From Strigamia acuminata (Eukaryota > Arthropoda > Chilopoda > Geophilomorpha > Linotaeniidae): a stretch of 64,000 nt of DNA. Location of the stretch: assembly GCA_949358305.1 (NCBI GenBank), contig OX442314.1:44152581-44216580 (forward strand). The letters are read 5' to 3'. Under the pieces are notes generated by a model. The model was given only the letters and a program-made list of their open reading frames with translations. It did no database searches and was not told the DNA's origin. Made by a program: the position numbers and the translations under genes. Shown piece by piece: positions 20,935-31,600 of this stretch. Position 1 is the first letter of the stretch; each line of letters opens with the position of its first letter.

Positions 20935-21120
20935 ATGCGAGGCCGATTTCCAACGCCTGGACACTCAATGTGGATAATACCGATTGGTATGCCTGAACAT
21001 TGGCAATTAGCCATTGTGGATAACACAAGAGGCCAAATTGAGGTGACATTATTACGGCCCGACTATCCTAATCTGTTTGGACTCCTTATTTTTTCCTTGG
21101 GCTTTTGTGTCCAAATATGA
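20935..21120 (+). pseudogene. Fragment resembling a ULP1-like (C48) cysteine protease
   Basis: An open frame of 61 codons contains MWIIPIGMPEHWQLAIVDN. That is the pattern of the ULP1/SENP catalytic histidine with its following Trp, and about 6-8 residues later the Asp. The Gln and catalytic Cys parts expected downstream are not seen in frame, and no full gene surrounds it. ULP1-like proteases occur in host SUMO pathways and in several DNA transposon groups. Since neighbouring sequence is repetitive, a transposon remnant is the likelier source, but this rests on one motif. Confidence 0.35.
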
Positions 21121-21292
21121 GTTCTTATGATGACTGCACTTGAGCAATAGGAATATCAATTATTCCAGTTGTAATACAAACCTTCTTGGAGGTGTAACAT
21201 TTTTCAGAAACGGCAAATTATAGATGAACAAAGAATTCGCCGAAAATACAAATTTCCATTTAACTCAGTGGTTCCCAAATGGGCAGGAGATA

Positions 21293-21345
21293 CAGTGGAT
21301 GCGACCGTCTGGCCTCCCACGGTGACCCACGTCACTCCACACACT
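21293..21345 (+). repeat. Dispersed 50-bp repeat, copy 1
   Basis: GTGGATGCGACCGTCTGG and the following bases through CACTCCACACACT match 40583-40633 with about three mismatches. In both places the repeat sits beside unrelated sequence. It contains GTGACccacGTCAC. Confidence 0.7.
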
Positions 21346-21779
21346 GTTCGCTGGCCCCTGGTCACCCCCATTGCGTGTGTTTTTATTGTTGATGAGCATT
21401 GTTTTCCATTGTGGCATTTCAAATTGTCATCACTGTCGTGTTCTGATATAGTATATAGCCACTAGTTAGCGCAGAGTGTATTTACAGCTGGTAGAGTGTG
21501 TGCCTTTGATGTATTTACTGAATAAATGCCAGTTCACTACTCATGCTTATACCACGCACTTCTTCATCTACAATCACTATTTTTGTTTAATTTTCGTTCT
21601 AATTATTTATTTCATCGATTTATTTATTTCTTTTTCAATGTACACAATTTTATTTCTTTTATTTCTGTTATTTAAATAGAAGTTTATCACGAGTGTGCCT
21701 TCCATTCTCTTAAATCTTTTACCTTTTTTCTTTTTTTTCTCCGTTCTCTCCCCTTGTTAATTTATGCGCGCGACCTTGT

Positions 21780-22210
21780 AGCGAATTAATTTAACCTTGT
21801 GTTCGCTTTTGAAACTTGTAACGATCGATCAGCTGATCAATCGATCAGCTGACCGATTGCTATAAATATCGGGCAAATTCGATTCTGCTCACTTCGCGAC
21901 CGATATTGAACCGGACCACAAGTCACTTAATTTCCTTATCTTTTAATTCTGACCGTGCTCGCTCAATTTCCATTCTTTTAATTCACCCGGTGATATTCGA
22001 CGCCCTCAGCGTTCTGGAAACAATCGCGACTTCTTCATTTAAACAATATTCGATAACAGGAATCGATACATTAAATTCTCCGCACACGAAATTTGGAACG
22101 TCTAGTAACCAACGCTTTCGTCGAAGGTCAGCCACACGAGGAATTTCACAAACCTGCACGTGCGCGACTTTAAATCGCGCATTTTTTGTAGCAACTCAAA
22201 CTTAAAAAGT
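21780..22210 (+). other. LTR-like promoter region, unassigned
   Basis: The stretch contains a tandem ATCGATCAGCTG motif, a TATA-like CTATAAATATCGG (about 21860) and a downstream CG-richer leader. The look is that of an LTR promoter and R region, but neither boundary nor a partner repeat was found. Confidence 0.3.
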
Positions 22211-22369
22211 CAGAGTATGCGACAAGTTGAAATGGAGTTTTTTTTTATGTGGAGTGTGTCGAGTTATTTTGAGTTGGCTTTTTTTTTACGAAGCACATTT
22301 CCAGTCGTAAATTTGCGGCAGCTGCATTAGGGAAATAGACACAGACAAAAGACTGCCAGTGATCTTGCA

Positions 22370-22768
22370 ATGCCGATCACTTTATGTCCACAATGTTATA
22401 GTAGTGCGAACGTCATTAGAGAATGGGCATTTACAAATGCTACACAACATTCAGTAAGAATTCTTTATCTTAATTATTTGATTAAATTAGGTTAGTCAAA
22501 AGTCATTTCAAAAGTCATTTCAACAGTCATTTTGTCCTTTATAGGTGTCGAAACGAAGAATGCGAAAGGATTATTTTGACAACCCAGGAGCTTGCAATCG
22601 GGTTTGAAACTATCAACAATTTTATGGTTCCGACCGCACTTTGTCCCTATTGCCTAAATCATATCCGCTTTGTAAGTATTTTCAATTTATTTTAATTTAT
22701 CCATAAAATGTATTTTTATTTTTTTTAGAGTAACTTTGGGATTATCATAGGCGCAAGGATACTGTAGA
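22370..22768 (+). pseudogene. Candidate three-exon small zinc-ribbon gene, possibly decayed
   Basis: Exon-like segments are 22370-22453 (ATG, LCPQC, donor GTAAGA), about 22545-22671 (CRNEEC, then ALCPYC, donor GTAAGT) and about 22729-22768 (ending GARIL and a stop, after a TTTTTTTTAG acceptor). Two CxxC-type motifs and one C-x4-C suggest a zinc ribbon. Joining exon 1 to the best acceptor of exon 2 gives the wrong frame for the cysteine-bearing reading. So either exon 1 is different or the gene is broken. AATAAA occurs near 22800. The protein family is not recognised. Confidence 0.3.
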
Positions 22769-23344
22769 AAAAAAACAACAACATTTATCTCTAATATTTT
22801 TAATAAATGAGTTTTGCAAAAAAAAAATAATTATAAATTTAAGTTATGTTTTTACTAAAACAGTTTTACTGAAACTTTAGTTGTTGAGCCTGTAGGCACA
22901 TAGGATTTGTATGATTGTTTAATTTGGTATTTTTAGATTTTAGTTTTATTTTTCATTTAGACTTGTCATGAGTCACAACATCAATTTTGGAATATTGATC
23001 CATCAGTCAAGTTATAATGCTAGCAATAGTGCAAGCAGCTGAGGCTTTCGCCAAATGTTGAAGCATTTAACCACGTTAAAAAAACTTTTTCTCAAGCACT
23101 GCCATTGCACAGGATTTCTGGGAAAATTTATTTATACTGAGAGCTTGCGAGTCTACTGACTTTTATGTGTTTAAATTAGAATTTACTTGTTGCAAGCTGA
23201 GATTACCAATAAATTGTCATTGTAATTGCCAGATTTCTATTGTATGAAATGTAATTTTGATTTTAACCTTAAGATGTAAAGGGCATTGATTTCAGATTGT
23301 ATTATTCTATGTTCTGTAAAAACTTGTTGCCTATATTATTACAA

Positions 23345-23523
23345 GACCAGTTGACGCAATAATAAGTTCCTATTTCATGGGCTGGTTGATGCAATGCCAC
23401 GTTATTGTTTCATAAGATGTCTGATGCAATAACGCATTCTTATTTCTTCTATTGTATGATGCAATAACGCATTTGAATTTCTTTGTTTATGTGATGCAAT
23501 ATTGCGTTCTTGTTTCAAATGCT
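23345..23523. repeat. TGATGCAATA minisatellite, left part, interrupted by element C
   Basis: Units of about 45-60 bp, each containing TGATGCAATA-like text, run up to the left LTR. The array resumes at 37916-37960 (TGATGTAATACG, TGATGCAATAG) on the other side, so element C inserted into it. Confidence 0.75.
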
Positions 23524-25267
23524 TGTGATGATTACAAATCGATAGTTATCAATGTTCACCATAGATGGCGCTGTTTAACCAACGCGCGTATTTCAAACTC
23601 GGTTAAAACTAAAAAGCGTAATAAATTATTACTTGGACACGGTGAATAAAATATAACTATTTTATTCAATATGAATTAAGTATTAATTACTTGATGATGT
23701 TGATTCTATCGAATCAATATCCACTTTACTTACCTGTCGAAGGGAACCAATCGGACCCTTCCGGACCCCAACTGGGCCCATCTGGACATAGTCATATATT
23801 AGGTCCGGACTAGTGACCCACGAATCCGCCGATTCGTACGCTGATTGGCTGTCGCCAATCTAGTAGTTCTACAGAACTATATAAGCATCAGTTTTCTCAC
23901 CCACTATCCCCCTGGCTTGATAACTGAACTTGTATATTGTCTGTAGTTGAATTGTTATCGTTTGATTTCATTATTCTCTATCGACACATCAGGCCACCTC
24001 AGCTCTCCACAGTTAGTATTCATTACTATTTTGTTATTGCTGTTGTAGGGCTATTTCGGGAAGGCTAACTCCGGTAATAGACATGCATTCGCATGAAATG
24101 GCCCCGTAACGTTAGCCAGCTGTTCTACGGGACAGTAGGACTTCGTACGGTGGCTTAATATAACGGTCGTATACAGTACGACCTTGCTAAATGAAAGTAG
24201 GTCCCTCAGCTAACTGGCCACAGTCCGCTGCAGGATGGTTGTTGTAAACAGCCCACGCAGGTTCCCGTCTTTCTACGATTGGTCCTTCCGCTCGTTAAAA
24301 GTCGGTAAAGGCTTAATGCACAGGTAACACGCCGGGTTGGTAGCCCGTGAGTAATATCTAAAGATGTTGCGATAAAACAACTACCTGGATAATGGTAATC
24401 CAACGGCAGTGGCCAAATAATATTTTACCCGGTGCTCGATCTGCTGATCCCGCCATCGTAAGGCATGCTGGCGGATGGAGGTGTCAAAACCTCCCGCGAT
24501 GGTTCTCTCGACCGTCGTGACGGTCCCCGCCCCATCGTACCCTCCGGGTTAGTAACCCGTGAACAGGAGTTGAACAACACTGTGTTAGACAAATTACTCG
24601 GGCATTGGTAATCCTGTATTGGCAATATCTTTTAACCCGGTAAGTCCATAGAAATGTTTACCTGGTGGTTGGTACCACCGACAGCGAATTAAAGCGTACA
24701 AACAAATACTCGGCGCCTGATCACGAGATCTTGTCGTCGTAAGGCATGCTGGCGGATGGAGTCTGAACAACTCCCGCGACGTTCTCTCAATTGTCGTGAC
24801 GGTCCCCGCCCAATTAATATTTATACGACAATTCATTTGTTGTATTCCACTAATCACTTCACTTTATTCATTTGAAACAATGGAATATTCTGCCGAATAT
24901 TCCTGTTTATGCGTAGGACTCTTCGCATATTTAGATAATCGATGCTGCGGACCAAATACGCCTCCGTAGCGATATTTGTGACGATGCCGCAAGTCAGCCG
25001 TATCCCTCTGGCTTCGCCCGGATCCTCAACCAGTTGATGCCGCCCGTTTACACGCGTCAAGAACCCATTATTGTTATTATTCAGTAATAAATATGTCATG
25101 TCACACTAAAACTGTAAGTTATTTCTACTCTGTCACATATTCATGTTTGTAAGGGCTTCCGTAGCTTATCTCGGTTAGGTTGTTGCTAAACTTAGCAACG
25201 TCTTGTATAAACCGAATTATCTATCTTAAAAGGACTAATAAATTAGCCCAAAAGTAGAATCGTCACA
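23524..25267 (+). repeat. 5' LTR of element C (1744 bp)
   Basis: Runs from TGTGATGATT to AATCGTCACA. TATATAAG is at 23878-23885, followed by a long R/U5 of about 1.35 kb. Two related modules starting CGTAAGGCATGCTGGCGGAT lie at about 24457-24532 and 24737-24811. Short perfect hairpins follow one another through the LTR, such as CGAATCcgcCGATTCG, GATTGGctgtcgCCAATC, GTCGTatacagTACGAC and GGAATATTCtgccGAATATTCC. A good splice donor ACT|GTAAGT is at 25114. Confidence 0.95.
23878..23885 (+). promoter_or_regulatory. TATA box of the element C 5' LTR
   Basis: TATATAAG followed by CATCAGT, at the same place as in the element A LTR. Confidence 0.65.
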
Positions 25268-25269
25268 AG

Positions 25270-25287
25270 TGGAGGTTCTACCGAGAT
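25270..25287 (+). promoter_or_regulatory. Primer-binding site of element C, tRNA-Gln
   Basis: TGGAGGTTCTACCGAGAT starts two bases after the LTR. It is complementary to the 3' end of eukaryotic tRNA-Gln (consensus TGGAGGTTCCACCGAGAT), with one C-to-T difference that may match a host isodecoder. Confidence 0.75.
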
Positions 25288-26413
25288 AGGCTGCCTAAAT
25301 TTAAAATAAATTTTGAAGTTTTTCGTGTGTTTATGAGAATTCGGAAATGTGCTTACAGTGATAAAATTTCAAATGAAATTTTTTTTGGATGTGTAAAATA
25401 AGTTTCGAACGAAATTTATATTTGTGTTTAATATATTTTATTCTGTTTTAGAACTTCTCGCAAGAAAATAAGTGTAATTCACTTTATTCCGATTTTCCGT
25501 CGTAGAAATTATGTGTTTTAACAAAACTAATAATCTCTACGGCGTGGTCAGGCCTAAAGGCCCAACCCCGAAAATGGGAATCTTGCCCGAACTTGTTTAA
25601 GTTGGTTCCGCCCGGGTAACGTCATTTTGTCATTGACAATCTGACAAAACCACGCGGTCGGGCCTAATTTTGAAAAGTTGACGTTTGATGGAATTCTTAA
25701 AGAATTCTATCAATTTAACAGTTGTTTTAATTTTAGAATATTCCTTTTAAATGTATTTTGCGTGAGACTTCAAGTTAAACCTAAATTTATTTGCCTAAAT
25801 AAATTGGAAAGAAAATTGACAATTTTCGAAGGAATTAAAATTTATATTTTATTTCAAAATGGGTTTACCTTATTTAACAGACTTGGTCTACATTAAAATA
25901 TTGGTTAAAAATCATGATCTCAAGTCTTTGAAATCGAATTTTACGAATGGAATGCCATTCGAATTTTAGCGGAGAAGAATTCTCGCTGTTGTGTTGCCTA
26001 GCAACCCGTGTTGTGCAGAAAAGCCGTCGATTCAAACGAATTGGCGCGTCTTTTGAAATTACGAGTTTTAAAACTTTAAAAAAATTCCATAAAGGTGATC
26101 ATTCATTTATTAATAAATGCGGTGATATTTTAAAATATTTTGAAAAGTATCCATTTTGTTTGGTGACTACGTCATAACATTGGAATCTGTCAAGATTGCG
26201 GTTCCACGAACTTGATGATTTCCACCAATCTCGGACGAGATTGGACTCTCGCGAGACTAGCGTTGATACTTGACCAATCAGAGAGGTGTATCGAAGTATC
26301 CATACTTCTTTTCGAACTAGTGTGACCACTGCTTCGTTTACGATCCTCCTGAACGTTTGCAACTTCATCGTTATCTCTCAGACTTAGGAAATTTTCTTAG
26401 TTTAAGTTTAGTT
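25288..26413 (+). other. 5' leader of element C
   Basis: Non-coding leader of about 1.1 kb with many short stem-loops, for example GAATTCTTtaAAGAATTC near 25690, CGAATGGaatgCCATTCG (25944-25961), AGAAgaaTTCT (about 25974-25984) and AATCTCGgaCGAGATT near 26230. The segment from 25999 (TAGCAACCCGTGTTGTGCAG) is a diverged copy of the 3' UTR segment at 35978. Confidence 0.6.
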
Positions 26414-28660
26414 ATGACTAATAACCAGCATCACATGAACACCCGTGGTAAGGAAAGAACTTGTTTGACCGGTGGAATGAATCTATCCGGGTTTATACCT
26501 GTTCCTAATGGAACTGAAGAAGTGGAAAACCACGCGGTCCATAATGGCGTTTCAAATGAAACAGCCGGACCATCTGGAGAGAATAGGGCTCCACGTGAAC
26601 CTACTCCGCCTGGAGAAGAGGAATGCATTCCTGAAGGTTCTCATTTAGGCCGAGGCGGTCTATTATTTTGTCAGGATCACGGTTTGAACCCAAACCAATT
26701 TAGATCTTTGACCGAAGTATTAGATTTTGTGCACGCGCATCGTGCTACGTCGGAGCAACCTAATTCCCCAGCCAGCCAAAGATTAAATAATTTTAGTCCC
26801 ACTCCTTCGACGCCTATTTCTAGATATAGAAATAAAAATGCACAACCTCCTCGTCAAGATCAGTCGAATTTGACACCAGGAGATTTTAATCGTGCTTTCC
26901 AACAACGATTACGAGCGAATAACTTCGCTCGCAACCAACAAAGAGGATTTACAAATCCAGAGAACTTTGAGAATACGTTCAACAGAGCGAGTTTGGGTCC
27001 GCCTAATATGGCCAACCCTAACCCAAGTTTTCCAAACGGATCAAATAGTTGTCCGAATCTCGCTGGAGATTTGAACCCAAATTCAGGTGCGACAAGAGGT
27101 CCAAACCACCGTTTTGACCCAAAATCCAGATTTGCAAACAATTCTAGTCCAGCACCTAACATGCAAAGGGGTCATCCAGTTCCTCCGAACTCGAATAACC
27201 TAAATAATCCGAACGATTTAAATAATCCTTCTACTGGAACTCCAGGAAATTCAAATAACTATTTGAATCGGGGTACGCCAGGTAATTCGAACTATCGTCC
27301 GAATTTTGGTAATCAAGAAAGTTCGCACAACCGTCCGAATTTTAACAATCGAGATAATTCTAATAATCATTCGAATTATGGGAACCAAGGTAATTCGAAT
27401 AACCATTCGAATTTTGGTAACCACAGTAGACCGAATCAAGGAGGGTCGAATAATTTCAACCCCAACAATGGTGGCTCAAGTCAAAATAACTCGAGTCAAC
27501 TAAACAATGGCGGATCGTCAAAAGACAATTCGCGCCCCCCCAGTAGCTTTGGAATGACGGCTGATGACCTCGCGTCAATTGCCACAACCATGCACAAATT
27601 GATGCAGGCAGGAAAAAGTTCCGCCACTGTCCCTCCAACTAACTGTTTGAAACCACCAGATATCCCTGTATTCTCCGGAAAAGCAGAAGAAAGCGAACGC
27701 TTTCTCAATATTGTAAAAAATGTCGCTTTCCTGCGAAACATGTCACTCGATGACATGCTTGTTAAAGGCGTAGCCGGTTATTTAACCGAGCAAGCGCATG
27801 GTTGGTTTCATGAAAGGAGAGAAGATTTCATATCTTGGGAAGTATTTGAACAGGCGTTCAAAGAGCGGTTTGTAGCCACTCGACAAGAGCGGACAAACCA
27901 ACTAACTAAGTTGAAACAACTAGAAACAGAAAGTCTTTACGACTTTATGCACAAATATTATCAGTTATGGATATTACAAGACAGTCTTGATGCAAAAGGG
28001 GCTGGTTGTCTTTTTATCGGGAGTGTAACTCCTGCTAATGATTTGCTTTTGCATACGCAAGGCATAGCGGATTTGCCTCTGACAGAGATTTATGCCGTTA
28101 TAACAAAAAATAAAGGCTTGTACAGTCGTACAGCTAATGGAGCAAAGGAAAATATTTCCAATCCAGTCGTTTTCCCACCTCGGAAAACTGACACACGTCC
28201 TCAGTCGAAGACAAATGTTAAATCTTTAACTTTGGATTCACAAGAACAACTTAATATTTGTGATGAAGAGTTACCTGAGGAGTGTGAGGCCGTTTATCTA
28301 ATAAATGGAGTAGTAGATCAGACCAGACGTGGTCAATTAGTTTGTTACCACTGTAAGAAACCAGGACACATGCGTCGAGAATGTCCAGATTTAAAACCAC
28401 GTGCAAATTTCAACTCTGAAGAGTTGCAAAAACGAAGTACGCCGGATTCCCCGACTGTGGATCCTACTTCTAAACGTCCTAATAATAGGTGGATAACTCA
28501 AGAAGTATTGGATGCAACACTAGATGCTAAACTTGATGCGAAACTTAATACTTTTGAAAATAAGTTACAGACTTCGCTGACTAACTCGTTGGCAGAAATG
28601 GTCAAGACTTTGATCAAGCCAGAATCTGCTGATTCAAGTGCGACTAGTTCAAAAAACTAG
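26414..28660 (+). CDS. gag: Element C Gag polyprotein, 748 aa
   Basis: The first ATG (26414, MTNNQHHMNTRG) starts the particle protein; the frame is open a little upstream without ATG. After a charged N-terminus there is a long Asn/Gly/Pro/Ser-rich low-complexity region (about residues 170-390, repeats like GNSNNHSNFGNH). A capsid-like retrotransposon Gag region follows (about 410-560: PPDIPVFSGKAEESERFL, AHGWFHERREDFISWEVFEQ). One CCHC zinc knuckle (CYHCKKPGHMRREC) is near 645-660. The Asn-rich region is prion-like in composition. The stop TAG (28658-28660) lies one base past the slippery site. Confidence 0.93.
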   Translation: MTNNQHHMNTRGKERTCLTGGMNLSGFIPVPNGTEEVENHAVHNGVSNETAGPSGENRAPREPTPPGEEECIPEGSHLGRGGLLFCQDHGLNPNQFRSLTEVLDFVHAHRATSEQPNSPASQRLNNFSPTPSTPISRYRNKNAQPPRQDQSNLTPGDFNRAFQQRLRANNFARNQQRGFTNPENFENTFNRASLGPPNMANPNPSFPNGSNSCPNLAGDLNPNSGATRGPNHRFDPKSRFANNSSPAPNMQRGHPVPPNSNNLNNPNDLNNPSTGTPGNSNNYLNRGTPGNSNYRPNFGNQESSHNRPNFNNRDNSNNHSNYGNQGNSNNHSNFGNHSRPNQGGSNNFNPNNGGSSQNNSSQLNNGGSSKDNSRPPSSFGMTADDLASIATTMHKLMQAGKSSATVPPTNCLKPPDIPVFSGKAEESERFLNIVKNVAFLRNMSLDDMLVKGVAGYLTEQAHGWFHERREDFISWEVFEQAFKERFVATRQERTNQLTKLKQLETESLYDFMHKYYQLWILQDSLDAKGAGCLFIGSVTPANDLLLHTQGIADLPLTEIYAVITKNKGLYSRTANGAKENISNPVVFPPRKTDTRPQSKTNVKSLTLDSQEQLNICDEELPEECEAVYLINGVVDQTRRGQLVCYHCKKPGHMRRECPDLKPRANFNSEELQKRSTPDSPTVDPTSKRPNNRWITQEVLDATLDAKLDAKLNTFENKLQTSLTNSLAEMVKTLIKPESADSSATSSKN

Positions 28661-28691
28661 ATCCGGGGGAAGAAGGTTTATTCCATCCCCC
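28651..28691 (+). promoter_or_regulatory. Predicted -1 ribosomal frameshift signal between gag and pol of element C
   Basis: The gag codons TCA AAA AAC TAG contain the slippery heptamer A-AAA-AAC (28651-28657). A 7-nt spacer TAGATCC is followed by a stem GGGGGA/TCCCCC (28665-28670 with 28686-28691) with an inner GAA/TTC pairing. The pol frame is open from CTA at 28657, exactly the -1 reading. Confidence 0.82.
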
Positions 28692-31600
28692 AGAAGTGGC
28701 TAATGCTACGTCGGAATCTTTATTTATGGATGTAGACACAACTTGTCTTGAAGTAGCCACTAGTCATAGTGGCGGAGTAGAGGAAAATCTGCAAGAAATG
28801 ACAGAACAATTAAAAAATCTGACATTGTTTCCCCACAAGTGTTACACGAAGAAATTCTGTAGACTTCGCCGACTCAACAGAGTCATAGGCGGCAATAATT
28901 TGCACAATATTACTTTAGGTAATAATAAAGATGATCCTCGAATGAAGATCACAATTGGTGGGCTCACCTACAACGCGCTCATGGATACAGGAGCATCTCA
29001 ATGTTACATTGGGGAACAACTCTTGTCTGAAACTCAGGCTTTGCCAGAATTTTTGCAAGAGGCCCCCAGAAACATGATGGTGAACGCTGTAGGCGTAGCA
29101 CACAGGCCTGTCGGACAAATAACTTTGTGCGTACAATGGGCTGATGAATTTACACCAATGAATTTCATCGTTTTAGCAAAACGAGTTTGTGGCTTGATAC
29201 TTGGTCACAATTTCATGCGCAGACAGAAAATTAGTCCGCATCCACATTTACAAGAGTTCTCTTGTGCAGATAAACCTAATTGGTCCGCTCCTTATGAATC
29301 GGAAGAAGCCAATTTGGCCCTCGCCCCGTTAAATCGAATTACTTTCGATTATTTAGGACTGTCGTCCACTCTCAACTCAATTGAGTTAACAGACACTCCT
29401 GTGTTGACTTGGGATGAAAAATTAGTTGAGGAGAGCGACTGCACTCCAGAACAACGACTAGCACTTCGCGAAGTGGTTAAATCGATACCGAATGTATTTC
29501 GTGATCAAGTTGGGTGCACTAACGTGACCCAACATCGTATTAAGTTCAAAGAAGGGCATTCATTGCCCAAAATGCAGTATAGAATGTATAACCCGGCCAA
29601 GAGAGCCATTATGACCAAACTAGCTGCAGAATTGGAACAGGATGGACTCATTGAAAAGGCCAAAGGGCCCTTCATAAGTCATCCCGTCATTGTTGCGAAG
29701 CCTGACGGCTCGTATAGGATGTGCATCGACTACCGGTGGCTGAATGCCATCACCGAAGTCGAAGTAATACAAATGCCAAGTATTGACCTTTTGTTGCATA
29801 ATACTGGTCCTGCTAGGTATTTTACGTCAATTGACCTTGTCAAAGGTTACTACCAAGTCGAGATGTGTAAAGAAGATCGTCCAAAGACGGCCTTTTATAC
29901 ACCAAATGGTCCATACCAATTTGTGCGAATGCCATTCGGCCTTTGCAATGCGCCTTGTACTTTCCAGCGTCTGATGGAAGGCATTTTAGGCTCAGCTTTA
30001 CAAGACTACGCGTTAGTCTATTTGGATGACGTAATTGTATATTCAGATAATTGGGATGATCATCTCAAACACGTTCGAGATGTTCTAGAAAGGCTTAACC
30101 AAGCCAACATGACAATAAATAAAGCGAAATCTCGTTTTGGGCGTACAGAATTAAAATTCTTGGGCCACTGGATTAAACCCGAAGGTCTCTTCGGTGATCC
30201 CGATAAAATATCGGCGATTATGAAATTTCCCACCCCCACGTGTGCTAAAGACATTCAGCGCTTTCACGGCATGACTAACTTCTTCAGGAAGTTTGTTCCA
30301 AATCACGGAACTATTGCCGCACCATACACACGTATGATGAATGAAAAAACTCCATTTGAATGGGGAGATGAGCAGACAGAAGCTTTTAATAAAATTAAAG
30401 AGCTACTTTGTGGTGACAATTGTCTACACAAACCAGATATGACTTTGCCATTTGTTGTCATGACTGACGCTTCACATGAAGGCTTAGGAGCTGTCCTTTG
30501 CCAAGACGTCGATATATTCGATGAAAAGAAACAGAAAAACATTTCTGTACCCAGACCTGTAGCTTATGCAAGCAGAGTTTTACGTGGAGCGGAGAAGCGT
30601 TATACAACGCCGGAACTCGAATGTCTCGCAGTTGTGTGGGCTATTGATCGATTTAAACCATATCTCGAATATGGTACATTCACTTTAGAGTCAGATGCAG
30701 AAGCACTGAAATGGTTGATGCGAACGCCTGAACCATCTGGAAAATTTGGCCGATGGGCCTTAAGAATCCAATGTGGAAATTTTAAAATTGTTTTTCGAAA
30801 AGGTGCTGCTAACCAAGTTGCAGACGCACTTTCTAGAGCCCCACTAACAGAGGAAGACATTCCTCTTCGTGATCATGTGGAACCTGTCGAAATTAAACAA
30901 TATTGGCCTGAGTGGGACGGAAATCCTTCTGTTTCATTAAATCGTGCCCCGGAGAAACGAGAATATTTGGCTAGTGTGCGTTCCTATTTTTCAGAAAATT
31001 CTAAAGAATGTTCTGAAGAAAAGGAGGGGGAGGAAGTACAAGAAACCTTGTACAGTGCGTTGACTGAAGTACTTAAAGAAGTCCCTCCTACAAGGAGAGA
31101 AATAATAGATGCTCAGTTACTAGATATTGAATGCAAACGCATTCGAGAATATTTATTGAATGACAAGGTTGTTGGGATACCACAATCCGAAATAAAAGAA
31201 TGGAAAAACAAAGTCAAAAACTATTGTTTAGACAGAAAAGAAAAAGATGGTGATCAAATGATCATCTATTTTAACCCTTCGTTCGAAGAGGAATTAAATG
31301 ATTCGGGAAACGGCTTTAAAGCCGTTGTACCCAGTTCACTCGTAAAACGAGTACTCTTCGCTTGTCATGGCCACCCCCTAAGCGGTCACGCTGGGATGAG
31401 TAAGACGCTTGAGAAAACGCGTTTAATATATTTCTGGCCTGGTATGAGTAGAAGTGTCAGGAACTACGTCAAAAGCTGCACGCACTGTGCTCAGTACAAA
31501 CCTATTCAACAGAAAAGGCACGCAGCTCCTTACACACCCCACAACATGACCAATCCTTGGGAATGTATTAACATGGACTTGATGGGCCCAAAACCCGCGG

